DNA of 64,000 nt, taken from the NCBI GenBank assembly GCA_963728475.1, contig CAVSKL010000001.1, forward strand, positions 1,240,001 to 1,304,000. The letters are read 5' to 3'. The translations under genes and the position numbers were made by a program. The DNA is from CAVSKL01 sp963728475 [NCBI: Candidatus Eiseniibacteriota bacterium]. GTDB lineage: Bacteria > Eisenbacteria > RBG-16-71-46 > JABDJR01. Positions 35,078 through 43,698 of this stretch are shown in pieces (positions within the stretch are counted from its first letter, which is position 1; each line of letters starts with the position of its first letter). The notes under the pieces were generated by a model. It worked only from the letters and a program-made list of their open reading frames with translations, did not search any database and had not been told where the DNA came from.

Positions 35078-35300
35078 CTGGCTCAGGGCCCCTTCCACTA
35101 TCCCGACGCCCCCCGGGGCACGGTGGTGGACGACTACTTCGGGACCCGGGTCGCCGACCCCTACCGGTGGCTCGACGTCCGCGAGGTGAAGTCCGACCAG
35201 GACCTCCTCGATCGCATCCGGTGGGTCAAGTTCAGCCACGCCGCCTGGCTCCCCGACGACAGCGGGTTCTTCTATACCCGCCGGCCGGAGCCCGGAAGCG
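35078..35300 (+). pseudogene. Remnant of a prolyl oligopeptidase (POP family)
   Basis: One plus-strand frame reads ALAQGPFHYPDAPR, then VVDDYFGTRVADPYRWLD, and after only a few codons DQDLLDRIRWVKFSHAAWLPDDSGFFYTR. In full-length prolyl oligopeptidases the first segment is the N-terminus and the second lies roughly 130-150 residues later, so an internal deletion has joined them. The catalytic C-terminal half is absent and no start codon lies in this frame upstream (the nearby ATGs at 34995 and 35011 are in other frames). A short tandem repeat follows. It is a decaying fragment, not a gene. Confidence 0.75.
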
Positions 35301-35360
35301 CGGGACGGGGGCGCCGGCGCCTCGACGCCGGCCCTCCCGTCCCGTATCGTCAAAGGGCAG

Positions 35361-35427
35361 CGCGGCTGGTCGAGTGGAAGCGCGGCGGGTCGAATGAAAG
35401 CGCGGCGGGTCGAGGGGAAGCGCGGCG
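35361..35427. repeat. 20-bp tandem repeat, about 3.3 copies
   Basis: CGCGGC(T/G)GGTCGA(G/A)(T/G)(G)GAAAG-type units of 20 bp start at 35361, 35381 and 35401, with a partial copy at 35421. It lies between the prolyl-oligopeptidase remnant and the thioredoxin-like gene, where deletion ended the older gene. Confidence 0.85.
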
Positions 35428-35518
35428 CCGGCCCGAGCCCTGCACCCGATTCGAACCGAGGCACCGGGCCGCGGCCGCCCGCCGGCCGGTCCGCCAACCC
35501 GAGGAGCACCAAGAGACC

Positions 35519-36106
35519 ATGACACGGAACCTGATTCTCCGGAGCGCCGGGGCGGCGCTCCTGGCCCTCAGCCTGGCCGCCTGCGGCGGCGAACGGAACT
35601 CCTCGAAGACCGCGGGCGCCGGCGGCCTGTCTCCCGAGAGCCCGCCCCAGGAGATTCACGCCAAGCTCGAGTTCCCCAATTTCTACGTCTACGACCTCGA
35701 CAGCACCGAAGTGCAGACCTCCTCGCTCCTCGCCGGGCACGAATCGCTGGTCCTCTACGTCTCCACCGGATGTGAGGTGTGCCACGAGACCATCGAGGCG
35801 TGGAAGTCGATGCTCTCCGACATTCCCTCCGGCGTGAAGGTGTTCGCGATCGTCAACGACGACGTGGACTTCGCCCGGAAGTGGGTGAAGACCATCGAGT
35901 TTCCCTTTCCGCTCTACGTGGACACCCGGGGGGTGATCATCGACAAGTACGGGGTGGAGATGTATCCCACGGTGTTCGGGGTGGGGTCCGACGGCAGGGT
36001 GATCTACGTCCGGCGCGGGGTCTCCAACATCTTCACCCCGGCCCGGGCGGTGATGCTGCTCCACCCGCCGGCCGCCTCCGCCGACACCGTCGAGTCGGAG
36101 AACTAG
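35519..36106 (+). CDS. Thioredoxin-like lipoprotein (TlpA type)
   Basis: 195 aa from the ATG at 35519 with GGAGCACC upstream. The lipobox LAAC lies at about residue 22, so it is an envelope protein. The mature part has a thioredoxin fold with a redox-active STGCEVCHETIEAW (CxxC, about residue 84), and later the cis-Pro segment YPTVFGVGSDGRVIYVRRGV. TlpA/ResA-like proteins reduce or donate electrons for disulfide exchange, for example in cytochrome c maturation. No other maturation gene is nearby. The SDR gene starts 4 bp after its stop. Confidence 0.85.
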   Translation: MTRNLILRSAGAALLALSLAACGGERNSSKTAGAGGLSPESPPQEIHAKLEFPNFYVYDLDSTEVQTSSLLAGHESLVLYVSTGCEVCHETIEAWKSMLSDIPSGVKVFAIVNDDVDFARKWVKTIEFPFPLYVDTRGVIIDKYGVEMYPTVFGVGSDGRVIYVRRGVSNIFTPARAVMLLHPPAASADTVESEN

Positions 36107-36110
36107 GCCG

Positions 36111-36764
36111 GTGGGGGCGCTCGACGGGATGGTGGCGGTGGTCACCGGGTCCAGCCGGGGGCTGGGAAAGGCCCTGACCGAGGCGTTCCGGGCCGCGGGA
36201 GCGGCGGTGGTGGGCGCTTCGCGTTCGAGCGGGGTGGACGTGAGCCGCTCCGACCAGGTGGCCAAGCTCATGGCGGGGGTGGCGGCGGAGCACGGCCGTC
36301 TGGACCTGCTGGTCAACAACGCCGGTATCCTCACCCCCCGCAAACCCGTGGTCGAGGTCACCGACGCCGAGTGGGAACGGTCGATCGCGGTCAACCTCAC
36401 CGCGGTCTTCACCTGCACCCGGGAGGCGCTCAAGGTCATGCTCCCCCAGGGGAGCGGGCTCATCGTGAACGTGTCCTCGGGCGTGGCCGGCCGCGCCGCC
36501 CCCACCTGGGGGCCCTACGCCGCCGCCAAGTGGGCGGTGGAGGGGCTGACCAAGCTCACCGCGGAGGAAGTGCGTGAGAGCGGCATCCGGCTGGTGGCGG
36601 TGAACCCCGGGCGCACCCGGACCGGGATGCGGGCGGCCGCCTATCCGGACGAGGATCCGCAGACCGTGAAGACGCCGGCTGAGACCGCGCGGTTTTTCGT
36701 GGCCCTGGCCTCGGGCGAGGTCGCGTTCACCACCGGGGATTCATTGGAGTACCGAAACACTTAG
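36111..36764 (+). CDS. Short-chain dehydrogenase/reductase
   Basis: 217 aa from GTG 36111. Classical SDR: TGSSRGLG cofactor-binding motif (about residue 12), NNAG at about 68, active-site Ser in NVSSGVAG and YAAAK (Tyr-x3-Lys) at about residue 140, PGRTRTGM near 165. The C-terminal part is shorter than usual. Could reduce a ketone or an acyl/sugar substrate; substrate not predictable. Placement directly after the thioredoxin-like gene suggests co-transcription but not a shared pathway. Confidence 0.9.
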   Translation: MGALDGMVAVVTGSSRGLGKALTEAFRAAGAAVVGASRSSGVDVSRSDQVAKLMAGVAAEHGRLDLLVNNAGILTPRKPVVEVTDAEWERSIAVNLTAVFTCTREALKVMLPQGSGLIVNVSSGVAGRAAPTWGPYAAAKWAVEGLTKLTAEEVRESGIRLVAVNPGRTRTGMRAAAYPDEDPQTVKTPAETARFFVALASGEVAFTTGDSLEYRNT

Positions 36765-36832
36765 TTCTCGCCTCGCGGCCGGCGCGGCGGCGCCCCGGCG
36801 CAGCCGGCCCGGCCCGGACGGGAGGAGGGGCC

Positions 36833-37624
36833 ATGCCCGAACTTCCCGACGTCGAAACATTCAAGCGCTACCTGGACTCCACCGCGCTCCATCAGAAGGT
36901 GACCGGCGTGCGGGTGGCCGACGCCCGGGTTCTCAAGGGGGTCTCCAAGAGCGGGCTCGGCCGCGCGATCGAGGGCAGGAAGTTCACCTCCACCCGCCGC
37001 CACGGCAAGCATCTCTTCGCCCGGCTCTCCGGCGATGGATGGCTCCGGCTCCACTTCGGAATGACCGGGTTCCTGGACTACGGCAAGGACGAGGGGGAGC
37101 CGCCCGAGCACGCCCAGGTCACGCTCTCCTTCGCCGGCGGCCACCGCCTGGCCTACCTCTCCAAGCGGAAGCTGGGGGAGGTGGGGCTGGTGGACGACCC
37201 CGGCGGGTTCGCGGAATCCGAGGACCTGGGCCCCGACCTGCTGGGCCTGGGCCTGGACGCGTTCCGCGAGCGGCTGGGGTCGCGGCGGGGCAGCATCAAG
37301 AACGCGCTCATGAACCAGTCGTTGGTGGCCGGTCTGGGCAACGTGTATTCGGATGAGGCGCTATACCAGGCGGGCCTTCATCCCCGCGCCGAGGCCTCGG
37401 AGCTGGATGCGCGGACGCTGGCGCGTCTCCACCGGGCGCTCGAACGCGTGTTGCGGGTGACCATCCGTCACCAGGCCCAGCCCGAGGATTTTCCGGAGGG
37501 GTACCTGACCCGGCATCGCGAGGAGGGGGCCCGGTGCCCACGGTGCAAGGGCAAGGTGAAGCGGATCAGCATTTCCGGGCGGCACACCTACTTCTGCCCG
37601 GGCTGCCAGAGCCGGGGGGGATGA
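36833..37624 (+). CDS. Fpg/Nei-family DNA glycosylase
   Basis: 263 aa. The N-terminus MPELPDVETF has the catalytic Pro and Glu that become active after Met removal. The H2TH region has NQSLVAGLGNVYSDEALYQAGLHP and the C-terminal zinc finger is CPRC...FCPGCQ. This matches formamidopyrimidine-DNA glycosylase/endonuclease VIII enzymes that remove oxidised bases and cleave the strand. The MPELPDVE start, rather than the classic MPELPEVE, and the short C-terminus leave substrate specificity (MutM or Nei type) open. Preceded by GGAGG. Confidence 0.9.
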   Translation: MPELPDVETFKRYLDSTALHQKVTGVRVADARVLKGVSKSGLGRAIEGRKFTSTRRHGKHLFARLSGDGWLRLHFGMTGFLDYGKDEGEPPEHAQVTLSFAGGHRLAYLSKRKLGEVGLVDDPGGFAESEDLGPDLLGLGLDAFRERLGSRRGSIKNALMNQSLVAGLGNVYSDEALYQAGLHPRAEASELDARTLARLHRALERVLRVTIRHQAQPEDFPEGYLTRHREEGARCPRCKGKVKRISISGRHTYFCPGCQSRGG

Positions 37625-37658
37625 GCGGCGGCGGCCCGGGCGCCGGCGCGGTTTTGTT

Positions 37659-37672
37659 CAAGGTATACCTTG
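37659..37672. promoter_or_regulatory. Palindromic operator candidate upstream of the SufR-like gene
   Basis: CAAGGTATACCTTG is a perfect 14-bp palindrome in a short AT-rich patch. The following GCATAATTT resembles a -10 box. It is about 140 nt before the regulator's likely start and could be its own binding site, as SufR-type regulators usually control themselves. Confidence 0.5.
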
Positions 37673-37815
37673 CATAATTTGGCGGGGCCGGTTGTTGCGC
37701 TCCGGGGGGCCGGGGGCGGCGGAGTGATTCGAGCGGGAGTAAACCGGTTGGCGGCGGGGTAGCAATAGAAAGCCTTGTGCCCTTGGAACACTTCACTTTA
37801 GGGGAAGAATGTGCC

Positions 37816-38547
37816 GTGATTCGCCCAATCGACCAGCTTGGAAGGACCCGCCGCGAGATACTCTCCGCCCTCAAGCAGAACGGACAGGCCACCATCGCCC
37901 AGCTATCTGAACGGCTCGGCGCGACCGGCGAGGCCGTCCGCCAGCACCTGGCCCAGCTCCTCCGGGCCGGTTGGGTGGAGGCTCACACCGAACGCAAGAC
38001 CCACCGGCACGGAGGCGGCCGGCCCGCCGCCCTCTACACCCTGACCCCCGCCGGGGAGCACCTCTTTCCCAAGACCTACGAGACGCTCTCGATCGACCTG
38101 GTCGATGCGGTGAACGATCGCCTGGGCCCGGGAGCGGTGCGCGAGGTGCTGGCCGCGGTCACCGACTCCCGGGTGCGGGACTGGGCCTCGCGCCTGGAAG
38201 GAAAGTCCCTGGCCGAGCGGGTGGACGCGCTGGCCGACATCTACCTGAGCGGCGATCCCTACACCCAGGTGGAAATGGTCGACGACGGCTGGCTCCTGGT
38301 CGAGCGCAACTGCCCCTTTCTCACCGCCGCCATGGAGCGGCCCGCCCTTTGCAGCACCACCGTGAACGCACTGGCCCGGCTCCTGGGAGTCCGGGTGGTG
38401 CGCGAAGCCCGGTTCCAGAACGGGGACGGGCGGTGCGCGTTCCGGATCCTGGCCGGGGAGCCGGTGCCCAAGTCGCTTGACTTCGAGTTCGAGCCCCAGC
38501 CCGAGCCGGCGGTGGAGCTGGCTTCCGGAACGCATTCCACCGCCTGA
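37816..38547 (+). CDS. SufR-like winged-helix transcriptional regulator
   Basis: 243 aa from GTG 37816 (an in-frame GTG at 37777 would add 13 residues; the GGGGAAG before 37816 and the protein pattern favour the former). An N-terminal winged-helix DNA-binding domain of the ArsR/MarR-like type (ILSALKQNGQATIAQLSERL, GATGEAVRQHLAQLLRAGW, GGGRPAALYTLT wing) precedes a sensor domain with NCPF...ALCSTTV and GDGRCAFRI. The Cys pattern matches the Fe-S-sensing SufR regulators, which repress suf/isc genes and their own. A perfect palindrome lies upstream. No suf genes are in the window. Confidence 0.75.
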   Translation: MIRPIDQLGRTRREILSALKQNGQATIAQLSERLGATGEAVRQHLAQLLRAGWVEAHTERKTHRHGGGRPAALYTLTPAGEHLFPKTYETLSIDLVDAVNDRLGPGAVREVLAAVTDSRVRDWASRLEGKSLAERVDALADIYLSGDPYTQVEMVDDGWLLVERNCPFLTAAMERPALCSTTVNALARLLGVRVVREARFQNGDGRCAFRILAGEPVPKSLDFEFEPQPEPAVELASGTHSTA

Positions 38548-38820
38548 TCGCCCGCCCCCGGCCGTTCTGCTCCGGTTGCCGGGCCGGGCCGCACCGGGCC
38601 GCGGCCGCTCCCGTTCCCTGGCCGTGCCCGCTCCCGGGGCCTGGCGTCCCCCCCGGGGACCCCGGTTGCGCCAACCGCCGCACTCCGCCCACGCCCGGAA
38701 CGCCGCGGGCTGGGGGCGCCTCCGCCCCCGCCGATACCTCGGGTAACGACTCCGTCCCCCGGGCGGCCCGCCCGCCCGGCGCCCCGCGTCCCCCACATCC
38801 CCTGCGGAGGCTTGGAACCC

Positions 38821-39912
38821 ATGCGCACGAGTCTCGTCCTTCTCCTCGGCCTCGGAGCGGCCGTCGCCGCCACCGGGATCGCCCGGGCCCAGACCGTCGG
38901 ACAGGAGATCGTGGTTCTGGTAAACCAGGCGAGGTGGGACAACGGACAGTTGCCCCCGCTCAAGGACTGTTCGCTCCTCGACACCTCGGCGGGGGGGCAC
39001 AGCGCCGACATGGCGGACCGCGACTTCTTCGCCCACTGCGACCTGGACACGCACACGCTCCCCTGGGACCGGATGGCGGCCGCCGGGTACAGCCGGAACT
39101 GGTCGGGGGAGAACATCGCCGCCGGCTACTCGACCGCGGCCGACGTCATGACCGGATGGATGGGGAGTTCCGGCCACCGCGCCAACATCCTGAGCGCGAA
39201 CTACCGCGAGATCGGGGTGGGGTACGACTACCAGTCGAGCGACCAGGGGAACGTGCGCTACGACCCGGACGGGGATTGTGCGTCCAACGGCACCGAGGGG
39301 CCGTTTCGTTCCTACTGGACCCAGAACTTCGGCTCGCGCACCGGGGTCTACCCGGTGGTGATCGATCGCGAGGCGGTCGTCACCGACACCAGGAGCGTGG
39401 CGCTCTACGTCTACGGCGCGGGCTGGGCGACCGAGATGCGATTCCGGAACGAGAGCGGGGCGTGGTCGGAGTGGGTGCCCTACGCCCCCGAGGTGGCCTG
39501 GACCCTGAGTCCGGGGAACGGGACCAAGACCGTGAACGCGGAACTCCGTAAGGGAACGACCGTGCTCGACGCCAGCGACGCCATCGACCTCGACGCGCCG
39601 CAGGTGGGGGTGGCGGATCCGGTGGTTTCGGTGACCGCGCCGGCGTTGCTCCCGGCGGTGCCGAATCCGTTCGCGGGCTCGACCGAGATCGGGTTCGAAC
39701 TGCCGCAAGCGGGCCCGGTGCGGCTCACGGTCTACGACCTGGCCGGGCGGCCGGTGTCAACGCTGGTGGATGGGGCGCGGGCGGCGGGGCGCGGCTCGGT
39801 GCGCTGGGATGGACGCGGGTCGGACGGCGTGGAGCGGCCGGCGGGGATCTACTTCATCCGGCTCGAGGTTCCGGGCGGCGTGCGGATGGGGAAGGTGATG
39901 CTTCAGGACTGA
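38821..39912 (+). CDS. Exported CAP (SCP/PR-1) domain protein with FlgD-type sorting tail
   Basis: 363 aa from ATG 38821 (GGAGG about 11 nt upstream). A signal peptide (VLLLGLGAAVAATGIARA) precedes a CAP domain: EIVVLVNQARWDNGQLPPL, HSADMADRDFFAH, GENIAAG and GHRANILSANYREIGVGY, which hold the conserved His, Glu and Asn residues. The C-terminal ~85 residues form an Ig-like FlgD_ig/type-A sorting domain (VTAPALLPAVPNPFAGST, RLTVYDLAGRPVSTLVDG, WDGRGSDGVERPAGIYFIRL), probably for transfer across the outer membrane. CAP proteins are secreted, often lipid-binding or proteolytic; exact function unknown. Confidence 0.85.
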   Translation: MRTSLVLLLGLGAAVAATGIARAQTVGQEIVVLVNQARWDNGQLPPLKDCSLLDTSAGGHSADMADRDFFAHCDLDTHTLPWDRMAAAGYSRNWSGENIAAGYSTAADVMTGWMGSSGHRANILSANYREIGVGYDYQSSDQGNVRYDPDGDCASNGTEGPFRSYWTQNFGSRTGVYPVVIDREAVVTDTRSVALYVYGAGWATEMRFRNESGAWSEWVPYAPEVAWTLSPGNGTKTVNAELRKGTTVLDASDAIDLDAPQVGVADPVVSVTAPALLPAVPNPFAGSTEIGFELPQAGPVRLTVYDLAGRPVSTLVDGARAAGRGSVRWDGRGSDGVERPAGIYFIRLEVPGGVRMGKVMLQD

Positions 39913-40208
39913 CCGGCGGGGGCGACAGATCCGCCCACTCTCGGCCGGAGGCGGGGCTGACCGGGGGGCTGCCTGCCGGCGATCTGCGGACCGGGTACGG
40001 CCGGGTACAAGACGATGGTGACGATCCAGGCCACCGCCGGCTTGAACCGGCCCTCACCGTGGCGGTGAGCGTCGTGCCGTTGATCCCGGCTGGTATCTAC
40101 GAACCGGCACCGGACATGCGGACGCGCAGCACCGCGTATCGAGCCGCCGCCGGCATTGCGCTTGCGGCAGCCTTCCACCTCATGGGTTATCCGCGGCCCG
40201 CGCCGGTT

Positions 40209-40706
40209 CTAACCCGAACCCGACTGAGCACCTGAGCGCGGGCCGCCGGGTGCAAGCGCTTGTCGGGCCCTATCCGTCCTGCCGCGGCCCCGATCCACCG
40301 CCCAGACATGGCACTCGTGGAAGAAGCCGCTTGTCTCACCTGGGTCGAGCCACCCCAGCTCGTGCTGGCCAGAATCACCGGGTTGACCCTGAAATTCGGC
40401 GCGGAAGAACCTTGCGAACATCTTGTACCACCGCGTCGAGTCCCGGAAATACTGGATGGCATCTCCCAGATGGCTGGTGACTCGCGACGAGCAAGCGCAT
40501 TCCTCTTGAATCTCGCGAAGAACGGTCGCCTCTGGAGACTCGCCGACGAGACTGCCTCCGCCGGGGAGGAACCAGAACTCACCGGACCGGACGACCGCGA
40601 CGCGACCGGCGGCATCGAAGATGACGGCGTAGGCCGCTCGCCGGTCCTCGCACCCGGTTGTGGCGGGAGGAGAGCCGAACGTCCTGGGCATGCGCTCATC
40701 GGCCAT
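40209..40706 (-). CDS. NUDIX hydrolase (variant box)
   Basis: 165 aa from the ATG at 40706, preceded by AAGGGTG; a TTG 30 nt upstream is the alternative. The NUDIX box GGSLVGESPEATVLREIQEE has all catalytic Glu/Arg positions, but the GU at its end reads AC, so the last glycine is lost. The N-terminus CEDRRAAYAVIFDAAGRVAVVR and the later FRDSTRWYKMFARFF, HELGWLDPGE are typical of MutT-like proteins of unknown substrate. Its GC content is noticeably lower than that of upstream genes. It is divergent from the M43 protease. Confidence 0.75.
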   Translation of the reverse strand: MADERMPRTFGSPPATTGCEDRRAAYAVIFDAAGRVAVVRSGEFWFLPGGGSLVGESPEATVLREIQEECACSSRVTSHLGDAIQYFRDSTRWYKMFARFFRAEFQGQPGDSGQHELGWLDPGETSGFFHECHVWAVDRGRGRTDRARQALAPGGPRSGAQSGSG

Positions 40707-41003
40707 GTCGTCACACCCTTGCCGAAATGGGCCCAACTACCCGTTGAACCTGACGGTCGCGCCCCCGTCGCGAACAGTCGGAGGTTAGGCAGATGACTCG
40801 ATTCAGGGTCGGCCTTCAGGACGTGGAACCGCCGCGCCGTGCGGCTCGCACCGTAGCGGCCGGCGCCGCCCTGTCGAGGTCGCCCACAACTCACACGGGA
40901 ACTCCCGTCCCGTACGCCACCCTCGCCACTCCACGAACCGCCGCGCGGCCCGGCCAGGGGTGCAGGAATGGCCGAAAACCTGCAAACGCGTAAGGAGATC
41001 CCC

Positions 41004-42347
41004 ATGCGAATCAAGAAGCTGTTGGCACTTACATTGATCCTGCCCCTGCCCCTGGCGATGGCAGCCTCCTCGACCGTTGCGGCCCAGAACCGGTGCGGTA
41101 CTCCCGTACCGACGCCCGAGGAGCAACAAGACCTGGCCGACGCCCTGGAGGCATGGGTTGGGAGCCGGATCGAGGGCCTGACCAGCGTTGTGACCATCCC
41201 CGTGGCCTTTCATGTGGTGCGGGACGACGCCGGCAACTTCAACGTCACCGATCAGCAGATCTACGACCAGATCGACGTGCTCGATGCTTCCTTCCTCGGA
41301 ACCTTGTTTCAGTTCACGCTGGTCAGCATAGACCGGGTGAACAATAGCGCCTGGAGCGATGGAGTGTCCCAGGAGGCGGCCATGAAGGCCGCCCTTGCCG
41401 TGGATCCCGCCACCACATTCAACATCTACACGGCGAACCTCCCCGGCGGATTACTCGGATACGCGTGGTTTCCCTGGTCGTTCCCCGAAGACAGCCACAT
41501 GCACGGGATCGTGAACCATTGGAATTCCCTTCCCGGCGGTGGAATCCCCAACTACAATGAGGGGGACACCGTCGTTCACGAGGCGGGCCACTTCTTCGGG
41601 CTCTGGCATACGTTCCAGGGTGGATGCACGCCCCCTGGGGACGAGGTCGAAGATACACCCTATGAGGCTACCTCGACCGAGGGGTGTCCGGTGGGGAAGG
41701 ACACCTGTCCCGCTCTCGGGGCGGATCCGATCCACAACTTCATGGACTACTCTTTCGATCCCTGCATGTACGAGTTCACCCCGGGACAGGCGGTGCGCTC
41801 GGAGCAGGTGACCACCTTCTACCGACCCACCATGGTCACCGTGACGACCGTCGTCGAGTACCCGGGAGAGGGATTCTATCTGACGCTGCAAGCGGCGATC
41901 GATGCCGTCCCAGCAGGTACCACTGTGGAGGTCGATGGGTATCGAGTGACCGAGTCGGACCCTGAGCCCGCCATCCGGATAAAGCGAGGTGTGCTCGTTC
42001 GGGCCAAGCCGGGTGAGCCGGCGCCGGTCATCAACGCTCAGGGCGCGGGTTCCGGAGTCATCTTCCCTTCGAATAGCGATGCCCTCACGGAGATCTCGGG
42101 ATTCCTGGTCAAGAACTTCTCGATCAACGGGATCGAGGTGGAGCGGGACCCCATCCAGGAGTCAACGACGGCCACGGTCACGGCGTGCAGTATCGTCGGG
42201 GGTAACGTGGGGGTCTTTGCAGAAGAAGCGAACCTGGTGGTGCGAGACTGCGTGATCCGCGACCAGAGCGGAGCGATTCCCCCCGCGGGGATCTACCTCG
42301 AGGACTACTGGTTCACAGCGACGATCTCGAGCCGGCTTGACCCGTAG
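41004..42347 (+). CDS. M43-family metalloprotease, C-terminus probably truncated
   Basis: 447 aa from ATG 41004 with a strong TAAGGAGATCCCC. A signal peptide (KKLLALTLILPLPLAMAASSTVAA) is followed by a pappalysin-like zinc protease: catalytic HEAGHFFGLWH at residues 192-202, a Met-turn HNFMDYSFDP near residue 247, and Cys-rich NTxxGCxP segments. From about residue 270 the protein becomes a right-handed beta-helix (YPGEGFYLTLQAAIDAVPAGTTVEVDG..., GFLVKNFSINGIEV). It stops abruptly at ATISSRLDP, 27 bp before the transposase stop, so the insertion probably cut off the rest of the helix and any sorting tail. Confidence 0.82.
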   Translation: MRIKKLLALTLILPLPLAMAASSTVAAQNRCGTPVPTPEEQQDLADALEAWVGSRIEGLTSVVTIPVAFHVVRDDAGNFNVTDQQIYDQIDVLDASFLGTLFQFTLVSIDRVNNSAWSDGVSQEAAMKAALAVDPATTFNIYTANLPGGLLGYAWFPWSFPEDSHMHGIVNHWNSLPGGGIPNYNEGDTVVHEAGHFFGLWHTFQGGCTPPGDEVEDTPYEATSTEGCPVGKDTCPALGADPIHNFMDYSFDPCMYEFTPGQAVRSEQVTTFYRPTMVTVTTVVEYPGEGFYLTLQAAIDAVPAGTTVEVDGYRVTESDPEPAIRIKRGVLVRAKPGEPAPVINAQGAGSGVIFPSNSDALTEISGFLVKNFSINGIEVERDPIQESTTATVTACSIVGGNVGVFAEEANLVVRDCVIRDQSGAIPPAGIYLEDYWFTATISSRLDP

Positions 42348-42374
42348 TACCCCCCACCTCCACAGTGCCGGCCC

Positions 42375-43583
42375 TCACGCGCTCTTCCTTTCCTCGGTTG
42401 TCAACCACTCAGCGAGCTTCTGATACCCGTCGACCTTTCGTAGCCGGATCGCTCCCGAGGCGATCAGGCCGAACAAGAGCACCAACGCCGCGGCCTCCGT
42501 GGGAAACGAGCCCTGGGTCTTGACCCGGCGCCGGAACTCCCCATTGATCCGCTCGATCAGGTTGGTCGTCCGCAAGCTCTTCCACATCTCCGGCGGAAAC
42601 CCATAGAACGTCAGCAGATCCGTCCCCGCCTCCTTCAGGCTGGTCACCACCTCCGGCACCAACTTCTGCCACTTCTGGCAGAACGCCGCGTAGGCCTTCT
42701 CCGCCTCCTCGCGATCCCCGGCATGGGTGATGCCTGCATAGTCCCGCTTCAGCTCCTCGTGGCAGTGCTTCGGCGCCTTCGCCTTCAGGTTCTCCCACTT
42801 GTGGTTCGTGCACCGCTGCAGCTCCGCCTGCGGCCAGACCGCCTGCACCGCGCCGATCAGCCCCGCGTTCCCGTCCACCAGAACCAGGCGCGGGGAGGCC
42901 ATCCCCCGACTCGCCAGCCCCTCGACCACCCCGTCCCACGCCTTGCGGCTCTCGCTCGGCGCCACCCGCAGCTCCAACAGCTCCTTCTCCCCAGTCACCC
43001 GAACCCCAATCACCACCTGCACCGGCACCTTCACCACCCGACGCGCCATCCGGATCGGCAGCCGGATCCCATCCAGAACCAGGATCGGGTAGCTTTCCGC
43101 GCTCAGATCCCGACTCCGCCACCCCTGGAACACCCCCTGCAGCCGCTTCGTCAACCGCGACACCGCGCTCCGCGACAGCCCCGTCCCCTCCACCAACGGC
43201 TTCAGGGCCAGCTTCACCTTCCGCGTGTTCGCCCCCGTCAGATAACTGCTCAGGACCGCCGCATCCAGCCGGCGCGTCCGCCGCTGGTAGCGCCGGACCA
43301 GCTGGCTCTCGAACTCCTGCGTCCCCGCCTCGTTCTTCAGCCGGCCTCGTGGCACCGCGATCTCCACCGGACCAAACGAGGTCAACAGCTTGCGCGGCTC
43401 CCGGGTGCCGTGGCGGTAGCCCGCCCGGCCAGGGGTCCTCTCATGGCTGGCCGCCCCCAGAGCCGACTCGAGCTCCTCATCCAACACCGCGGCAATGACT
43501 TCCCGAATCCGACCCCGGATCAACGTCTCCAGGTCGTGAAAATCACTTCTCGGCGCGAGCACCTGTGCGGTACGATCATCCAT
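42375..43583 (-). CDS. IS256-family transposase
   Basis: 402 aa from ATG 43583 with GGAGGAACACGCC. DDE-type transposase of the IS256/Mutator group: SYLTGANTRKVKLALKPLVEG, LDGIRLPIRMARRV (first Asp), LVLVDGNAGLIGAVQAVWP (second Asp), QRCTNHKWENLKAKAP with the CxxH signature, and SLRTTNLIERINGEFRRRVKTQGSFPTE (Glu). Full length and free of stops, so it may still be active. It lies between the protease gene and the beta-helix gene, both of which converge on it. Confidence 0.94.
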   Translation of the reverse strand: MDDRTAQVLAPRSDFHDLETLIRGRIREVIAAVLDEELESALGAASHERTPGRAGYRHGTREPRKLLTSFGPVEIAVPRGRLKNEAGTQEFESQLVRRYQRRTRRLDAAVLSSYLTGANTRKVKLALKPLVEGTGLSRSAVSRLTKRLQGVFQGWRSRDLSAESYPILVLDGIRLPIRMARRVVKVPVQVVIGVRVTGEKELLELRVAPSESRKAWDGVVEGLASRGMASPRLVLVDGNAGLIGAVQAVWPQAELQRCTNHKWENLKAKAPKHCHEELKRDYAGITHAGDREEAEKAYAAFCQKWQKLVPEVVTSLKEAGTDLLTFYGFPPEMWKSLRTTNLIERINGEFRRRVKTQGSFPTEAAALVLLFGLIASGAIRLRKVDGYQKLAEWLTTEERKSA

Positions 43584-43600
43584 GGCGTGTTCCTCCGGTT

Positions 43601-43619
43601 CAAGTCCACCGCGGACTTG
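43601..43619. promoter_or_regulatory. Hairpin upstream of the transposase ribosome site
   Basis: CAAGTCC-ACCGC-GGACTTG folds into a 7-bp stem beginning 18 nt upstream of the transposase start and next to its GGAGGAAC ribosome site. Such hairpins often limit read-in translation of transposases; this role is inferred. Confidence 0.4.
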
Positions 43620-43698
43620 GGTTTAGGTCATCCGGAGAATACGCCTTTTCCCTTTTTCAACAACTCCCGAGACGGGACCTTCCCTGGAGGCGGGAGAC

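Larger units (their letters stand above)
42348..43698. mobile_element. IS256/Mutator-type insertion sequence
   Basis: The element carries one transposase gene on the minus strand with short flanks. I could not see matching terminal inverted repeats or a target duplication, so the limits are approximate (between the protease stop and the beta-helix stop). Its insertion separates two convergent exported-protein genes and appears to have truncated the protease. Confidence 0.7.

Noticed and set aside
34822-35397. 191-codon plus-strand ORF over hemH and the POP remnant
   Set aside because: Arg/Pro-rich shadow; the meaningful POP blocks are in a different frame.
39990-40235. Plus-strand frame with a hydrophobic helix (AAAGIALAAAFHL)
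   Set aside because: No start with a ribosome site for a full protein and no family match; could be the tail of a decayed gene but support is too thin.
42348-43698. Inverted terminal repeats of the IS256-type element
   Set aside because: I compared the flanks of the transposase and found no convincing matching ends or target duplication.
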